A DNA stretch of 64,000 nt from Gordonia hirsuta DSM 44140 = NBRC 16056 (lineage in GTDB: Bacteria > Actinomycetota > Actinomycetes > Mycobacteriales > Mycobacteriaceae). The stretch lies in NCBI RefSeq assembly GCF_000333015.1, contig NZ_BANT01000014.1, positions 62,001-126,000 of the forward strand, read 5' to 3'. The position numbers and the translations under genes were made by a program. Positions within the stretch are counted from its first letter, which is position 1, and the number at the start of each line of letters is the position of its first letter. The notes below the pieces were generated by a model. The model saw only the letters and a list, made by a program, of their open reading frames with translations, searched no databases and was not told the DNA's origin. Below are positions 34,756-42,399 of the stretch, one piece after another.

Positions 34756-35571
34756 TTAGTGGTTCGTGCCGGATCGGGGGATGTCGCGCTGGTTCTCCAG
34801 CACGGCCGACGCCGCTCGCGCCTTCCCGACCACCGACAGGTCGATCTCGTGGACCCCCAGGTGGCGTCCCGAACCGTAATCGGCGACCACGCTACCGAAC
34901 GGATCTGAGATTCGACTGTGGCCGACACCGGTCGGCGCCGCCGTCGACTGCACTTCCTCCTCGTCGGGGAGAGCCTGTCCCACCGCCGCCACGAAGGTCG
35001 CACTGTCGAGTGCGCGGGCACTGGCCAGCAGTTGCCACTGCGCCACCTTGCCGGGCCCGGCACCCCAGGCGGCCGGCACCGCGATGAGTTCGGCTCCCCG
35101 CCGGGCCAGCTCGGTGAACAGGGCCGGAAATCGGATGTCGTAGCAGGTGGCTACCCCCACGCGGTGCCCGGCGATCTCCACCACCACCGGCTCGTCTCCA
35201 GCGGCCACCGTTCGCGACTCCTGGAAGCCGAAGGCGTCGTACAGATGGATCTTGTCGTAGGAGGCCGGCTGCCGACCGGGGACCGCGATCACCAGGGTGT
35301 TGCGCACGCGGCCGTCGCCGGACGGGGTGAACATCCCGGCGATCACCGCGACTCCGGTCTCCTGTGCCACAGCGTCGACACCGCGCGCCCACGGCCCGTC
35401 GAGGGGCTGCGCGATCGGACCCAGCGGCACCCCGAAACGACTCATCATCGCCTCACCGAAAACGATCAATTCCGCACCCTCGGCGGCCGCCTCCCGGGTC
35501 AGTGCTGCGATCAGTTCCAGATTCGCCGCCGGGTCGGTTCCGGAGTTGCATTGCGCCAGTGCGATTCGCAT
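34756..35571 (-). CDS. Carbon-nitrogen hydrolase (nitrilase superfamily)
   Basis: A 271-residue cytosolic hydrolase with the Glu-Lys-Cys triad: Glu in LIVFGEAMMS, Lys in SYDKIHLYDAFGF, Cys in GVATCYDIRFP. It is closest in layout to Nit-type omega-amidases and to Rv0480c of M. tuberculosis, which has the same neighbours. A job in removing damaged deaminated glutathione or ketoacid amides is possible but not proven. ATG 35571 has GGAGGGGAG upstream. Confidence 0.88.
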   Translation of the reverse strand: MRIALAQCNSGTDPAANLELIAALTREAAAEGAELIVFGEAMMSRFGVPLGPIAQPLDGPWARGVDAVAQETGVAVIAGMFTPSGDGRVRNTLVIAVPGRQPASYDKIHLYDAFGFQESRTVAAGDEPVVVEIAGHRVGVATCYDIRFPALFTELARRGAELIAVPAAWGAGPGKVAQWQLLASARALDSATFVAAVGQALPDEEEVQSTAAPTGVGHSRISDPFGSVVADYGSGRHLGVHEIDLSVVGKARAASAVLENQRDIPRSGTNH

Positions 35572-35620
35572 CGTCGTCTCCCCTCCTGTCGGGCCAGGTC
35601 GGCCGAGCTGTCCGCCGACG

Positions 35621-36607
35621 CTACTTCCAGTAAACCGTGGTCCCGTCGGTGCCGCCGCTGGTGCGGACGAGCTTGGCGAAGCAGTGCTCCGGGTCGAAAC
35701 CGTTACTGCGGCACCAGGCGTTGGCCGCCTCCGGGCCGGCGAAGTCTCCCGCCATCACCGTGATCCACCAACCGTTGCTGGTGAACACCGGCCAGTCGGT
35801 GCTCCACAGCAGCCGCGCTTGGGGGAATCGGGACCGGAGCTGCTCGTGTTCGGCCAGAATGTCCGACTCCGACCACACCCGGTTCTCGGCGAACAGGCCC
35901 GGCTGTTTGGCGCTGAGCTGTGCGGTCCAGGTGTTGTTCAGCCCGCCCGACAGTTCACCGTGGTCCTGCTGGGCCTGGTTGCGCAACTGATCCACCGGTG
36001 ACACGGCGACCTGCGAGGCGGCCGGGTCGTCCCCGTCGGGAGTGACGTAGTGGGTCTGCGTCGCCGGTCCGGCGGTGTCGTTCCCGGTCGTGTCGTCATC
36101 GCCGAGCAGCACCCAGGCGATGCCGCCGGCGACCGCCAGCAGCAGCACGATCACCACGCCGAGGGCGATCGGCACCGCATTCGACTGGCGCCCCGGCTGC
36201 CCGGTCACCGGATACTGGGCGGGCGGGTACTGGGCGGGAGGGTAGGGGGCCGACGGATACTGGGCAGGCGAATACGGGGCCGATGGATACTGGGCAGGCG
36301 AATACGGCGCCGGCGGATAGTCGGCCGGCGGATACTCGGCGGGCGGGTACTGGGCCTGCTGGGTGGAGTCGTGCAGGTAGTGGTCCTGCGGCGAGGGGCC
36401 CACGTGCCCGACGGCAGTCTGGCTGTAGGCCGCGGCAACCTGCGTCTGAGCTGCCTGCTCGTCGGTGTAGCCGTCGACGGGAGGGATGTCCGGCGTCGTG
36501 TAGGCCCGGGTCGCCGGTTCGTCTGCATGCTGGGCGCGCGTCGGGTCCTGCGGTGCACCGCCCTCGGCCGCGCCGCCGCCCGCGCCCCGATCATCACTTT
36601 CCGTCAT
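35621..36607 (-). CDS. Membrane-anchored protein with YPPA/YSPA repeats
   Basis: A 328-residue protein of unknown function. Residues 1-130 are hydrophilic and end in about ten repeats of YPPA, YSPA or YPSA units. A single helix (AVPIALGVVIVLLLAVAGGIAW) leads to an outside domain with WSTDWPVFTSNGWWITVMAGDF and AWCRSNGFDPEHCF, the last pair of Cys likely disulfide-bonded. Pro/Tyr-rich tails of this type are usual in actinobacterial membrane proteins. TACGAT lies 6 nt before ATG 36607, so it has its own promoter inside the gene group. Confidence 0.7.
   Translation of the reverse strand: MTESDDRGAGGGAAEGGAPQDPTRAQHADEPATRAYTTPDIPPVDGYTDEQAAQTQVAAAYSQTAVGHVGPSPQDHYLHDSTQQAQYPPAEYPPADYPPAPYSPAQYPSAPYSPAQYPSAPYPPAQYPPAQYPVTGQPGRQSNAVPIALGVVIVLLLAVAGGIAWVLLGDDDTTGNDTAGPATQTHYVTPDGDDPAASQVAVSPVDQLRNQAQQDHGELSGGLNNTWTAQLSAKQPGLFAENRVWSESDILAEHEQLRSRFPQARLLWSTDWPVFTSNGWWITVMAGDFAGPEAANAWCRSNGFDPEHCFAKLVRTSGGTDGTTVYWK
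36211..36358 (+). repeat. Tandem repeats encoding YPPA/YSPA units
   Basis: Imperfect 12-30 bp units repeat through this stretch; two 30-bp copies near 36255-36314 are almost identical. They encode the Pro/Tyr repeats of the membrane protein. Confidence 0.75.
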
Positions 36608-36613
36608 GGCGTC

Positions 36614-36619
36614 ATCGTA
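36614..36619 (-). promoter_or_regulatory. Putative leaderless -10 of the YPPA-repeat gene
   Basis: TACGAT ends 6 nt before ATG 36607. Confidence 0.4.
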
Positions 36620-36635
36620 ATCGGCGGGACCGACG

Positions 36636-37433
36636 TCATCTGTTCGGGCGAACCGCCGACCAGGGCACGGTCAACACATTGTCGATACCGGAACGACGGC
36701 TGGTGCGCACCGGCACCCCCTCGGCACGTAACAGCGTCAGCGCCTGCCGCCAGCGCATCCGCGGACCGTACGGGGCGTGTCCGGCGGCCCGGTCCCAGCA
36801 GCGGTCTGCAGCCGCCAGCAGCCGGTGAATCGGCTCGCCGGGCACGTTGCGGTGGATCAGCGCCTTGGGCAGCCGGGGCGCCAGGTCCGAGGGCCGCTCA
36901 CTGTGCGCCGGCGCCCAGGCTAGGGTCAGTTCACAGGGGCCGTGGGTATCCAGCAGGATCCAGCAGGCGCGGCGGCCGATCTCATCGCAGGTGCCCTCCA
37001 CCAGGTAGCCGCCGGGTGCAAGGCCCGCACACATCTGCGCCCAGGCATCGGCGACCTCATCCTCGTCGTACTGGCGCAGCACATTGAAGGCGCGCACCAG
37101 GTGGGGCCGCAGCCCGGCCAGCTCGAAACCGCCGAGCGCAAAGCGCACCCCGTCGCGCGGAGCGGCGATCCGCTCCGGATCCACCTCCAGCCCCACCAAC
37201 TCGATGTCCGGGACCACCTGCCGCAGCCGCGCCGCCAGCTCCAGCGCGGTGTACGGACGCGCACCGTATCCCAGGTCGACCGCCAGCGGTCGTTCGGCGG
37301 CGGCGAGTACCGCGCGAATACGAGGATCGGCGCAGATCCAGCGATCCACCCGCCGGAGCCTGTTCAGGTTCGTGGTGCCGCGGGTGATCCGGCCGGACAC
37401 CTGCGACGACCGGGCCCGGTCGGCATCGCTCAC
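36636..37433 (-). CDS. Class I SAM-dependent methyltransferase-like protein
   Basis: A 265-residue protein with a Rossmann methyltransferase start: AVDLGYGARPYTALELAARL (motif I variant), VGLEVDPERIAAP (motif II) and LAPGGYLVEGTCDE. The substrate is unknown. Its GTG start overlaps the stop of a DUF2505 gene by 4 nt, and with two DUF2505 genes upstream it forms a three-gene operon driven from the murB divergent promoter. Confidence 0.72.
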   Translation of the reverse strand: MSDADRARSSQVSGRITRGTTNLNRLRRVDRWICADPRIRAVLAAAERPLAVDLGYGARPYTALELAARLRQVVPDIELVGLEVDPERIAAPRDGVRFALGGFELAGLRPHLVRAFNVLRQYDEDEVADAWAQMCAGLAPGGYLVEGTCDEIGRRACWILLDTHGPCELTLAWAPAHSERPSDLAPRLPKALIHRNVPGEPIHRLLAAADRCWDRAAGHAPYGPRMRWRQALTLLRAEGVPVRTSRRSGIDNVLTVPWSAVRPNR

Positions 37434-37942
37434 CGCAGGTTCTTATCCACCCACGACTTCGAGTATTCGGCCTCGGCGCGGAACAGATCGACCAGGTTGA
37501 GCAGCATCAACTGCTCGAGTTTGGCGTTGATGAACGGGATGTAGACCTTCACCTCGGTGGTTTTACGCATCGTGCATCCGCTCTCGGTGCGCACGAGCAC
37601 CTGGCGACCGGTCAGCGAACCGGGACCGGCCGGGACGGACGCCGAATAGTCGCCGCGGGTCTGTTCGGGATCCCAGGCGCCCAGCGTCTCGGTCCGGGTG
37701 ATCATCATGTCCTTGGCCAGCACCGTCTGCGCCAGCGGGGGCAACATGTTGCGGGGAATCGCCTGGGTCAGGACCACACGCATACCCTCGGGGCCGGAGC
37801 TGAACTCGGCCAGTTCGGAGACCGGGGTCAGCATCCGGAAACCGTCGGCCAGCTCCTGCCAGTAGCAGCGTTCGGTCTGGGCCCGATACAGCAGCTCCGG
37901 GGCGAAGTCGTAGCGGGCCGAATAACTGAGCCGTCGAGCCAT
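37430..37942 (-). CDS. DUF2505 protein
   Basis: A 170-residue protein of the DUF2505 family, a START/SRPBCC-like fold thought to hold a hydrophobic ligand. It opens ARRLSYSARYDFAPELLYRAQ and closes with VYIPFINAKLEQLMLLNLVDLFRAEAE, matching its neighbour's pattern. The ligand is unknown. A member of this family (Rv0481c, from memory) precedes murB in M. tuberculosis. The gene is 25 nt behind the second DUF2505 gene. Confidence 0.75.
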   Translation of the reverse strand: MARRLSYSARYDFAPELLYRAQTERCYWQELADGFRMLTPVSELAEFSSGPEGMRVVLTQAIPRNMLPPLAQTVLAKDMMITRTETLGAWDPEQTRGDYSASVPAGPGSLTGRQVLVRTESGCTMRKTTEVKVYIPFINAKLEQLMLLNLVDLFRAEAEYSKSWVDKNLR

Positions 37943-37967
37943 CAGTGGTTCCGTACCATCGCGCCGC

Positions 37968-38459
37968 TCAGGCGCGCTGGGCGATCTCGATCGTCGCGTC
38001 CCGTTCGGCGTCGAGCAGATGGATCAGCTGGTCCAGGATGGCCCGCTCGATCTTGCCGCCGACAAAGGGGATCGTGACCTCACAGTTGCCGTCGTAGGTG
38101 GCGGTCGCCGGCTCGCCGCCGATCATGACGTCGCCGTGGATCTTGGCCGGGGCGCCCTCGACCGACGCCGCCATCTGGCCGATGATCTGGTCGCCGGCCA
38201 GCACGAAGTCGATGGTGCGCGGAATCTTCACTCCACCCGGATGCACCGCGGTGACCACCGACGGGAGCTCCTCGGGGGCGACGCCCTGGGTGGTGGTGAC
38301 GGTGACCTTGTTGCCGTCGTGGGTGAACGAATCGACCGCCCCGAGTTCGGCGTTGGTCCGTTCGATCAGGTCGCGCCAGTACTGTTCGCTGGTGAAGAGC
38401 TGCCAGACGGCCGCCACCCCGAACGGGTAGCTCACCGAATACTCGAAGTTACTCGCCAT
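37968..38459 (-). CDS. DUF2505 protein
   Basis: A 163-residue DUF2505 protein: NFEYSVSYPFGVAAVWQLFTS, then PRTIDFVLAGDQIIGQM and VTIPFVGGKIERAILDQLIHLLDAERD. It is a paralogue of the next gene downstream, so the two come from a duplication. ATG 38459 has TAACCT 7 nt upstream and no strong ribosome binding site. The gene is divergent from murB by 24 bp. Confidence 0.78.
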   Translation of the reverse strand: MASNFEYSVSYPFGVAAVWQLFTSEQYWRDLIERTNAELGAVDSFTHDGNKVTVTTTQGVAPEELPSVVTAVHPGGVKIPRTIDFVLAGDQIIGQMAASVEGAPAKIHGDVMIGGEPATATYDGNCEVTIPFVGGKIERAILDQLIHLLDAERDATIEIAQRA

Positions 38460-38466
38460 GCGCCTC

Positions 38467-38476
38467 AGGTTACCGT
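38467..38476. promoter_or_regulatory. Interlocked -10 elements of DUF2505 operon and murB
   Basis: TAACCT (38467-38472, minus strand, 7 nt to ATG 38459) and TACCGT (38471-38476, plus strand, 7 nt to GTG 38484) share two base pairs, so only one polymerase can open this site at a time. Confidence 0.5.
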
Positions 38477-38483
38477 TAGCGGT

Positions 38484-39587
38484 GTGAGCAGACCGCATCC
38501 GGAATCGTCCGTCGATTCGCTCGCCCCGCGCCTGGCCGACTTCACCACGCTGCGCCTGGGCGGGCCCCCGCGCGCCTTGCGCCGCGCGACCAGCACCAGC
38601 GACCTGATCGCCGCCGTCACCGACTGCGATGCCGCCGGGGAGCCGGTGCTGCTGATCGCCGGCGGCTCCAATCTGGTGATCGGCGACGACGGCTTCGCCG
38701 GTACCGCGATCCGGATCGAGACCACCGGCCTCGACTTCGGCATCGACCACCGCGACGGCGCACCCGCCCCGTTCGTGACCGCCGAGGCCGGTGCCGACTG
38801 GGACGGGCTGGTGGCCACGACGGTGCAGCGCGGCTACGGCGGCCTGGAGTGCCTGTCGGGGATCCCCGGGGCGGCCGGAACGACGCCGGTCCAGAACGTC
38901 GGCGCCTACGGGGTGGAGGTGGCCGAGGTGCTGCGCAGCGTCCAGCTGCTGGACCGGCACACCGGGGAGATCTCCTGGGTGGCCCCGCAGCAGCTGGGCC
39001 TGGCCTATCGGACCAGCAGACTCAAGGGGCGCAGCGACGAGGTGGTGCTGGCGGTCTCGTTCTGGCTCAACGACGACGCCGTCTCGGCCCCGATCCGCTA
39101 CCGGGAACTGGCCGGCGCCCTCGGCGTCGGCGAGGGCGAGCGCGCCGATGCGGCCCGGGTGCGCGCGCAGGTGCTGAGCCTGCGCGCCGGCAAGGGCATG
39201 GTGCTCGACGACGCCGACCACGACACCTGGAGCGCCGGCAGCTTTTTCACCAACCCGATCATCGCCGAGGCCGATCTGCCCGCGGTACTGGCGCGGATCG
39301 CCTCACGGCTGGGCGCCGAGGTGAAGGTCCCTCACTTCCCGTCCGAAGCCGGGATCAAGCTGTCGGCGGGCTGGCTGATCGAGCGGGCCGGCTTCACCCG
39401 CGGATTCCCCGGCGACGATGCACCGGTCCGGCTGTCGACCAAGCACACGCTGGCGTTGACCAACCGCGGCGCGGCGACCACCGCCGACCTGATCGCGCTG
39501 GCCACCACGGTGCGCGACGGGGTGGCCGCCGCCTTCGGGGTCGTCCTGCATCCGGAGCCGGTGTTCGTCGGCTGCACGCTCGGCTGA
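38484..39587 (+). CDS. murB: UDP-N-acetylenolpyruvoylglucosamine reductase
   Basis: The 367-residue flavoenzyme finishes UDP-MurNAc for peptidoglycan. The FAD site is in PVLLIAGGSNLVIGDDGFAG and GYGGLECLSGIPGAAGTTPVQNVGAYG. The catalytic Ser lies in WSAGSFFTNPI and Glu in LHPEPVFVG. The start is GTG 38484, 7 nt after TACCGT, which fits a leaderless mRNA. Position beside DUF2505 matches Rv0481c-Rv0482. Confidence 0.96.
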   Translation: MSRPHPESSVDSLAPRLADFTTLRLGGPPRALRRATSTSDLIAAVTDCDAAGEPVLLIAGGSNLVIGDDGFAGTAIRIETTGLDFGIDHRDGAPAPFVTAEAGADWDGLVATTVQRGYGGLECLSGIPGAAGTTPVQNVGAYGVEVAEVLRSVQLLDRHTGEISWVAPQQLGLAYRTSRLKGRSDEVVLAVSFWLNDDAVSAPIRYRELAGALGVGEGERADAARVRAQVLSLRAGKGMVLDDADHDTWSAGSFFTNPIIAEADLPAVLARIASRLGAEVKVPHFPSEAGIKLSAGWLIERAGFTRGFPGDDAPVRLSTKHTLALTNRGAATTADLIALATTVRDGVAAAFGVVLHPEPVFVGCTLG

Positions 39588-39650
39588 CCGCCGGAGTCTC
39601 AGGTCCGCCGCGCACACCGGTCCTCCGGCCGGCCCGGCGGCCTTGAGGGT

Positions 39651-40706
39651 TCAGGCGGCCTTGAGGACGTCGTCGAGCAGCACGTTGTACGGTTCGGACC
39701 GTTCGATGGGCACCATGTGCCCGGCGCCGCCGTAGGTGACGTAGTCGCGCAGCACGCCGTTGTGGTCGAGCACCTGCGCCATGTAGTCGGCATGCAGCGG
39801 TGGCGTCAGCAGGTCATCACTGCCCACCACGACCGACGTCGGCACGCTCAGGGCATGCAGGCCTGCGGCCACGTCGAGTCTGTACATCGCCGCGCCCCAG
39901 GCGGCGCGTGACCGGGGCGAGCCCCGGGAGATGAGCTCATCGGTGAACTCCACGTGCGCGGCGCGGGCGTGCCGCCCCAGCGCCATGTAGTGGGTCAGCC
40001 GGCTGGTCAGCTCGTTACTGGGCAGCGGCACCGGTGCGGCGACGAAGGCCCGGGCCACCAGGGGCTTGACCATCTCGGTGTAGCGGGGCAGCGTCGGCGG
40101 GGTCAGCAGCTGCTGCTGCACCACATCGCGGGCGGTGGTGGAGGTCAGCACCACCGCCGCCACCCGGTCGGCCATATTCGCGCCGAACTGCGCCGCCCAC
40201 GACATGATCGCCATGCCGCCCATGCTGTGCCCGACCAGGACCGCACGCTTCCCGGCCGGCAGGGTGCTGGTCAGGACCGCTTCCAGGTCCTGCCCGAGCA
40301 TGGCCACACTGACCTTTTTCTCGCCCATCTCCGAGAGCCCGTGGCCGCGGTGGTCGTAGGCGATCACCGGCCAGTGCTGGGCCAGCTGGTTGACCTGCGG
40401 GTTCCAGAAACGGGTGCTGCAGGTCCAGCCGTGCACCAGGACCAGCACGGTGTCGCTGGGGTGTTCGTCCAGGTCCAGCGAGGTCTCCACATGCAGCAAC
40501 GTGCCGTCGCCGGTGGGAGCCACCGTCGATCGCATCAGCTGCGGCGGGTCAATCAAGAGCGGATCGGGGCCGTCGTCCACGGCCGCGGGTGTCCGGCCGG
40601 CCGCCCGTACGATACTCCCGGTCACCAATGCCAGGTTGCCGGCCAGCAGACCGGCGGCACCGGCACCGACGTATCCGGCGCGCCGCCAGTTCTTGCCGTC
40701 AGCCAT
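39651..40706 (-). CDS. Membrane-anchored alpha/beta hydrolase
   Basis: A 351-residue protein with an N-terminal hydrophobic segment (GYVGAGAAGLLAGNLALVTG) acting as signal or anchor. The fold is shown by LVHGWTCSTRFW, the nucleophile elbow GHSMGGMAI and the C-terminal His in GGAGHMVPIE, with Asp in GSDDLLTP. The substrate is probably an ester or lipid. ATG 40706 lies inside the last codons of the MerR-type gene (8-nt overlap), so expression is coupled. The sequence CTCAAGGCCGCC that ends the gene is repeated just after the stop codon. Confidence 0.85.
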   Translation of the reverse strand: MADGKNWRRAGYVGAGAAGLLAGNLALVTGSIVRAAGRTPAAVDDGPDPLLIDPPQLMRSTVAPTGDGTLLHVETSLDLDEHPSDTVLVLVHGWTCSTRFWNPQVNQLAQHWPVIAYDHRGHGLSEMGEKKVSVAMLGQDLEAVLTSTLPAGKRAVLVGHSMGGMAIMSWAAQFGANMADRVAAVVLTSTTARDVVQQQLLTPPTLPRYTEMVKPLVARAFVAAPVPLPSNELTSRLTHYMALGRHARAAHVEFTDELISRGSPRSRAAWGAAMYRLDVAAGLHALSVPTSVVVGSDDLLTPPLHADYMAQVLDHNGVLRDYVTYGGAGHMVPIERSEPYNVLLDDVLKAA

Positions 40707-41433
40707 CACGTTCGCCCGCTTCGTAGAAGGTGGTCGCCTCCCCGATGGCGCGGGAGATCGCGTCGTCGAGCGCTTCGGCGAAGGCGGTCTCGACGATGTC
40801 GTGGGCCATCGGGCGAACAGCCTGGATCAGCTCGGCCAGCTCGGAGACCTTCTTCTCACTCAGATCCGGCAGATTCTCGTCGAAGTACTTATCGGTGACC
40901 ATCGAAACGAAGCTGTCGGCCACATCGGCCAGGTCTGCTTTGACCTGCACCCAGCGCTCGAGCAGCCGGTCGATGTCGATGCCGTTTCTGACCAGGAGCT
41001 CTGCGCCCTCGAGTAGATCCGGATTGCGTACCGCAAAGGCGCCGCCCTCCTTGACCAGCAGACCGAGCTTCTGGCTGAGCCCGATCGCGCGATCGCTGGC
41101 GTTGAGGGTCTTGCGCAGTTCGGTGACGGTGATCGTGGCGGCCCGCTTCAGGCTGCGCAGACGACCACCGCGCGGACGGTCCCGCAGCACGTGCTCCACC
41201 TTGAGGCCGCGGCTGGCGGCGATCAGCAGTTCGCTGATGGTGGCGAAGGTGTAGCCGCGGTCGAGCAACCGGGAGATCAGGTTCAGCCGAACCAGGTGCT
41301 CCTGCGAGTACCAGCCGGTGCGGCCACGCACCTCCGGCGGCGGCAGCAGACCGCGGTCCTGGTAGACGCGGATGTTGCGCACACTGACGCCGGAGACCTC
41401 GGCGAGTTCGGTGATGCGGTATTCGTTCTTCAC
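40699..41433 (-). CDS. MerR-family transcriptional regulator
   Basis: A 244-residue protein whose first 70 residues are a MerR winged helix (RITELAEVSGVSVRNIRVYQDRGLLPPPEVRGRTGWYS). The long C-terminal half has no metal-binding cysteines, so the signal is likely organic. The GTG start overlaps the DUF2516 stop by 4 nt, and the hydrolase downstream overlaps its own stop. The three-gene unit may be self-regulated by this protein. Confidence 0.85.
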   Translation of the reverse strand: MKNEYRITELAEVSGVSVRNIRVYQDRGLLPPPEVRGRTGWYSQEHLVRLNLISRLLDRGYTFATISELLIAASRGLKVEHVLRDRPRGGRLRSLKRAATITVTELRKTLNASDRAIGLSQKLGLLVKEGGAFAVRNPDLLEGAELLVRNGIDIDRLLERWVQVKADLADVADSFVSMVTDKYFDENLPDLSEKKVSELAELIQAVRPMAHDIVETAFAEALDDAISRAIGEATTFYEAGERDG

Positions 41434-41798
41434 GCCGCGTTCCGGAACCAGGACCGGCCCTGGATGTCGTCCACTCGCGGACGGACCTCGGCCAGGTAGA
41501 CACTGATCCCGACCACCGCCGCCAGGAACAGCAGTCCGGAGAACGAGGTCAGCACCGCCCCGGAGGCGACCACCGGCAGTGAGAGCAGTCGCAGCACCCC
41601 GAGCAGTCCGGCGACCAGGGTGCTCACCGCGAGGATCCCGATCCAGAAACCCTTGCTCCTGGCGTCGACCGCGGGAAAGGCGTCGGGGCGCGTGGCGATC
41701 GCATGCACCAGCCCGGCGAGCCCACCGAGCAAGGCCAGCACGGTGATGACAAGCATCAGGCAGAAGATGATCAGATTGACGATCAGGCCCACAGACAC
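41430..41798 (-). CDS. DUF2516 membrane protein
   Basis: A 122-residue protein with three to four membrane helices (VGLIVNLIIFCLMLVITVLAL, GFWIGILAVSTLVAGLLGV, LFLAAVVGISVYLA). It corresponds to Rv0476, next to hbhA in M. tuberculosis. Its role is unknown. I place the start at GTG 41798 because TAAGGT ends exactly 7 nt before it; GTG 41807 in the same frame overlaps that hexamer. It heads the operon with the MerR regulator and hydrolase. Confidence 0.75.
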   Translation of the reverse strand: MSVGLIVNLIIFCLMLVITVLALLGGLAGLVHAIATRPDAFPAVDARSKGFWIGILAVSTLVAGLLGVLRLLSLPVVASGAVLTSFSGLLFLAAVVGISVYLAEVRPRVDDIQGRSWFRNAA

Positions 41799-41805
41799 GT
41801 CCCCC

Positions 41806-41811
41806 ACCTTA
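41806..41811 (-). promoter_or_regulatory. Putative leaderless -10 of DUF2516 gene
   Basis: TAAGGT ends 7 nt before GTG 41798. Confidence 0.45.
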
Positions 41812-41843
41812 ATGCCCCGGCACCGCGCACCGCCGAGGCGGTG

Positions 41844-42308
41844 TCAATCGCCGGCGCCGCCGACGGCGAGTTCGGCCGAGGCGGCGTTCTCGTTGCGGAA
41901 CGAATCGTAGATCTCCAGCAGCATCTGCTTCTGCCGCTCGTTGATGGTGTTGTCGACCAGCAGCGCATCGCGCACCGGGCTGGCGGGCCGCTCTTCGAGG
42001 ATCCCGGCCCGCACGTACAGCACCTCGGCCGAGACCCGCAGCCCCTTGGCGATCTGAGCGAGCACATCGGCCGACGGCTTCCGCAGCCCGCGTTCGATCT
42101 GCGACAGGTACGGATTGCTCACTCCGGCCCGCTCGGCGAGCTGGCGCAGCGACACCTTGGCCGCCATGCGCTGGGTGCGGATGAAACCACCGATGTCCTG
42201 TGCCGCGGTGGCCATCGCATCGACCGCACCGTCGACGGCATGCAGTCCCGTCACCTCGGATGCTGGATCGTTCTCCGCGGGGATCGTGCTCTCGTCTTTG
42301 CTGCTCAC
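41844..42308 (-). CDS. XRE-family transcriptional regulator (Rv0474-like)
   Basis: A 154-residue protein with a Cro/C1 helix-turn-helix at residues 40-95 (GGFIRTQRMAAKVSLRQLAERAGVSNPYLSQIERG, then KPSADVLAQIAKGLRVSAEVL). The acidic N-terminus and the C-terminal helix are extra. It corresponds to Rv0474, described as copper-responsive in M. tuberculosis (recollection). GTG 42308 follows GGAGAGGA. A near-palindrome overlapping its own -35 region recurs in the hbhA promoter, so autoregulation and control of hbhA are likely. Confidence 0.85.
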   Translation of the reverse strand: MSSKDESTIPAENDPASEVTGLHAVDGAVDAMATAAQDIGGFIRTQRMAAKVSLRQLAERAGVSNPYLSQIERGLRKPSADVLAQIAKGLRVSAEVLYVRAGILEERPASPVRDALLVDNTINERQKQMLLEIYDSFRNENAASAELAVGGAGD

Positions 42309-42330
42309 CGATTCCGTCCTCTCCGCATCG

Positions 42331-42336
42331 AGTATC
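42331..42336 (-). promoter_or_regulatory. Putative -10 of the XRE regulator gene
   Basis: GATACT on the minus strand, 11 nt downstream of the palindrome; TTGCAC 18 bp upstream serves as a possible -35 within the operator. Confidence 0.5.
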
Positions 42337-42346
42337 CCGAACCAGT

Positions 42347-42362
42347 GCTAACAAGTGCAAGC
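42347..42362. promoter_or_regulatory. Operator in XRE regulator promoter
   Basis: GCTAACAAGTGCAAGC, arms GCTAACA and TGCAAGC around AG. It matches the hbhA-promoter site at 13 of 16 positions in the same orientation and keeps nearly the same distance to the -10. Confidence 0.6.
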
Positions 42363-42399
42363 GCACCGGTGGCGGTGAGACCAATGGAACAGGTGCGCC

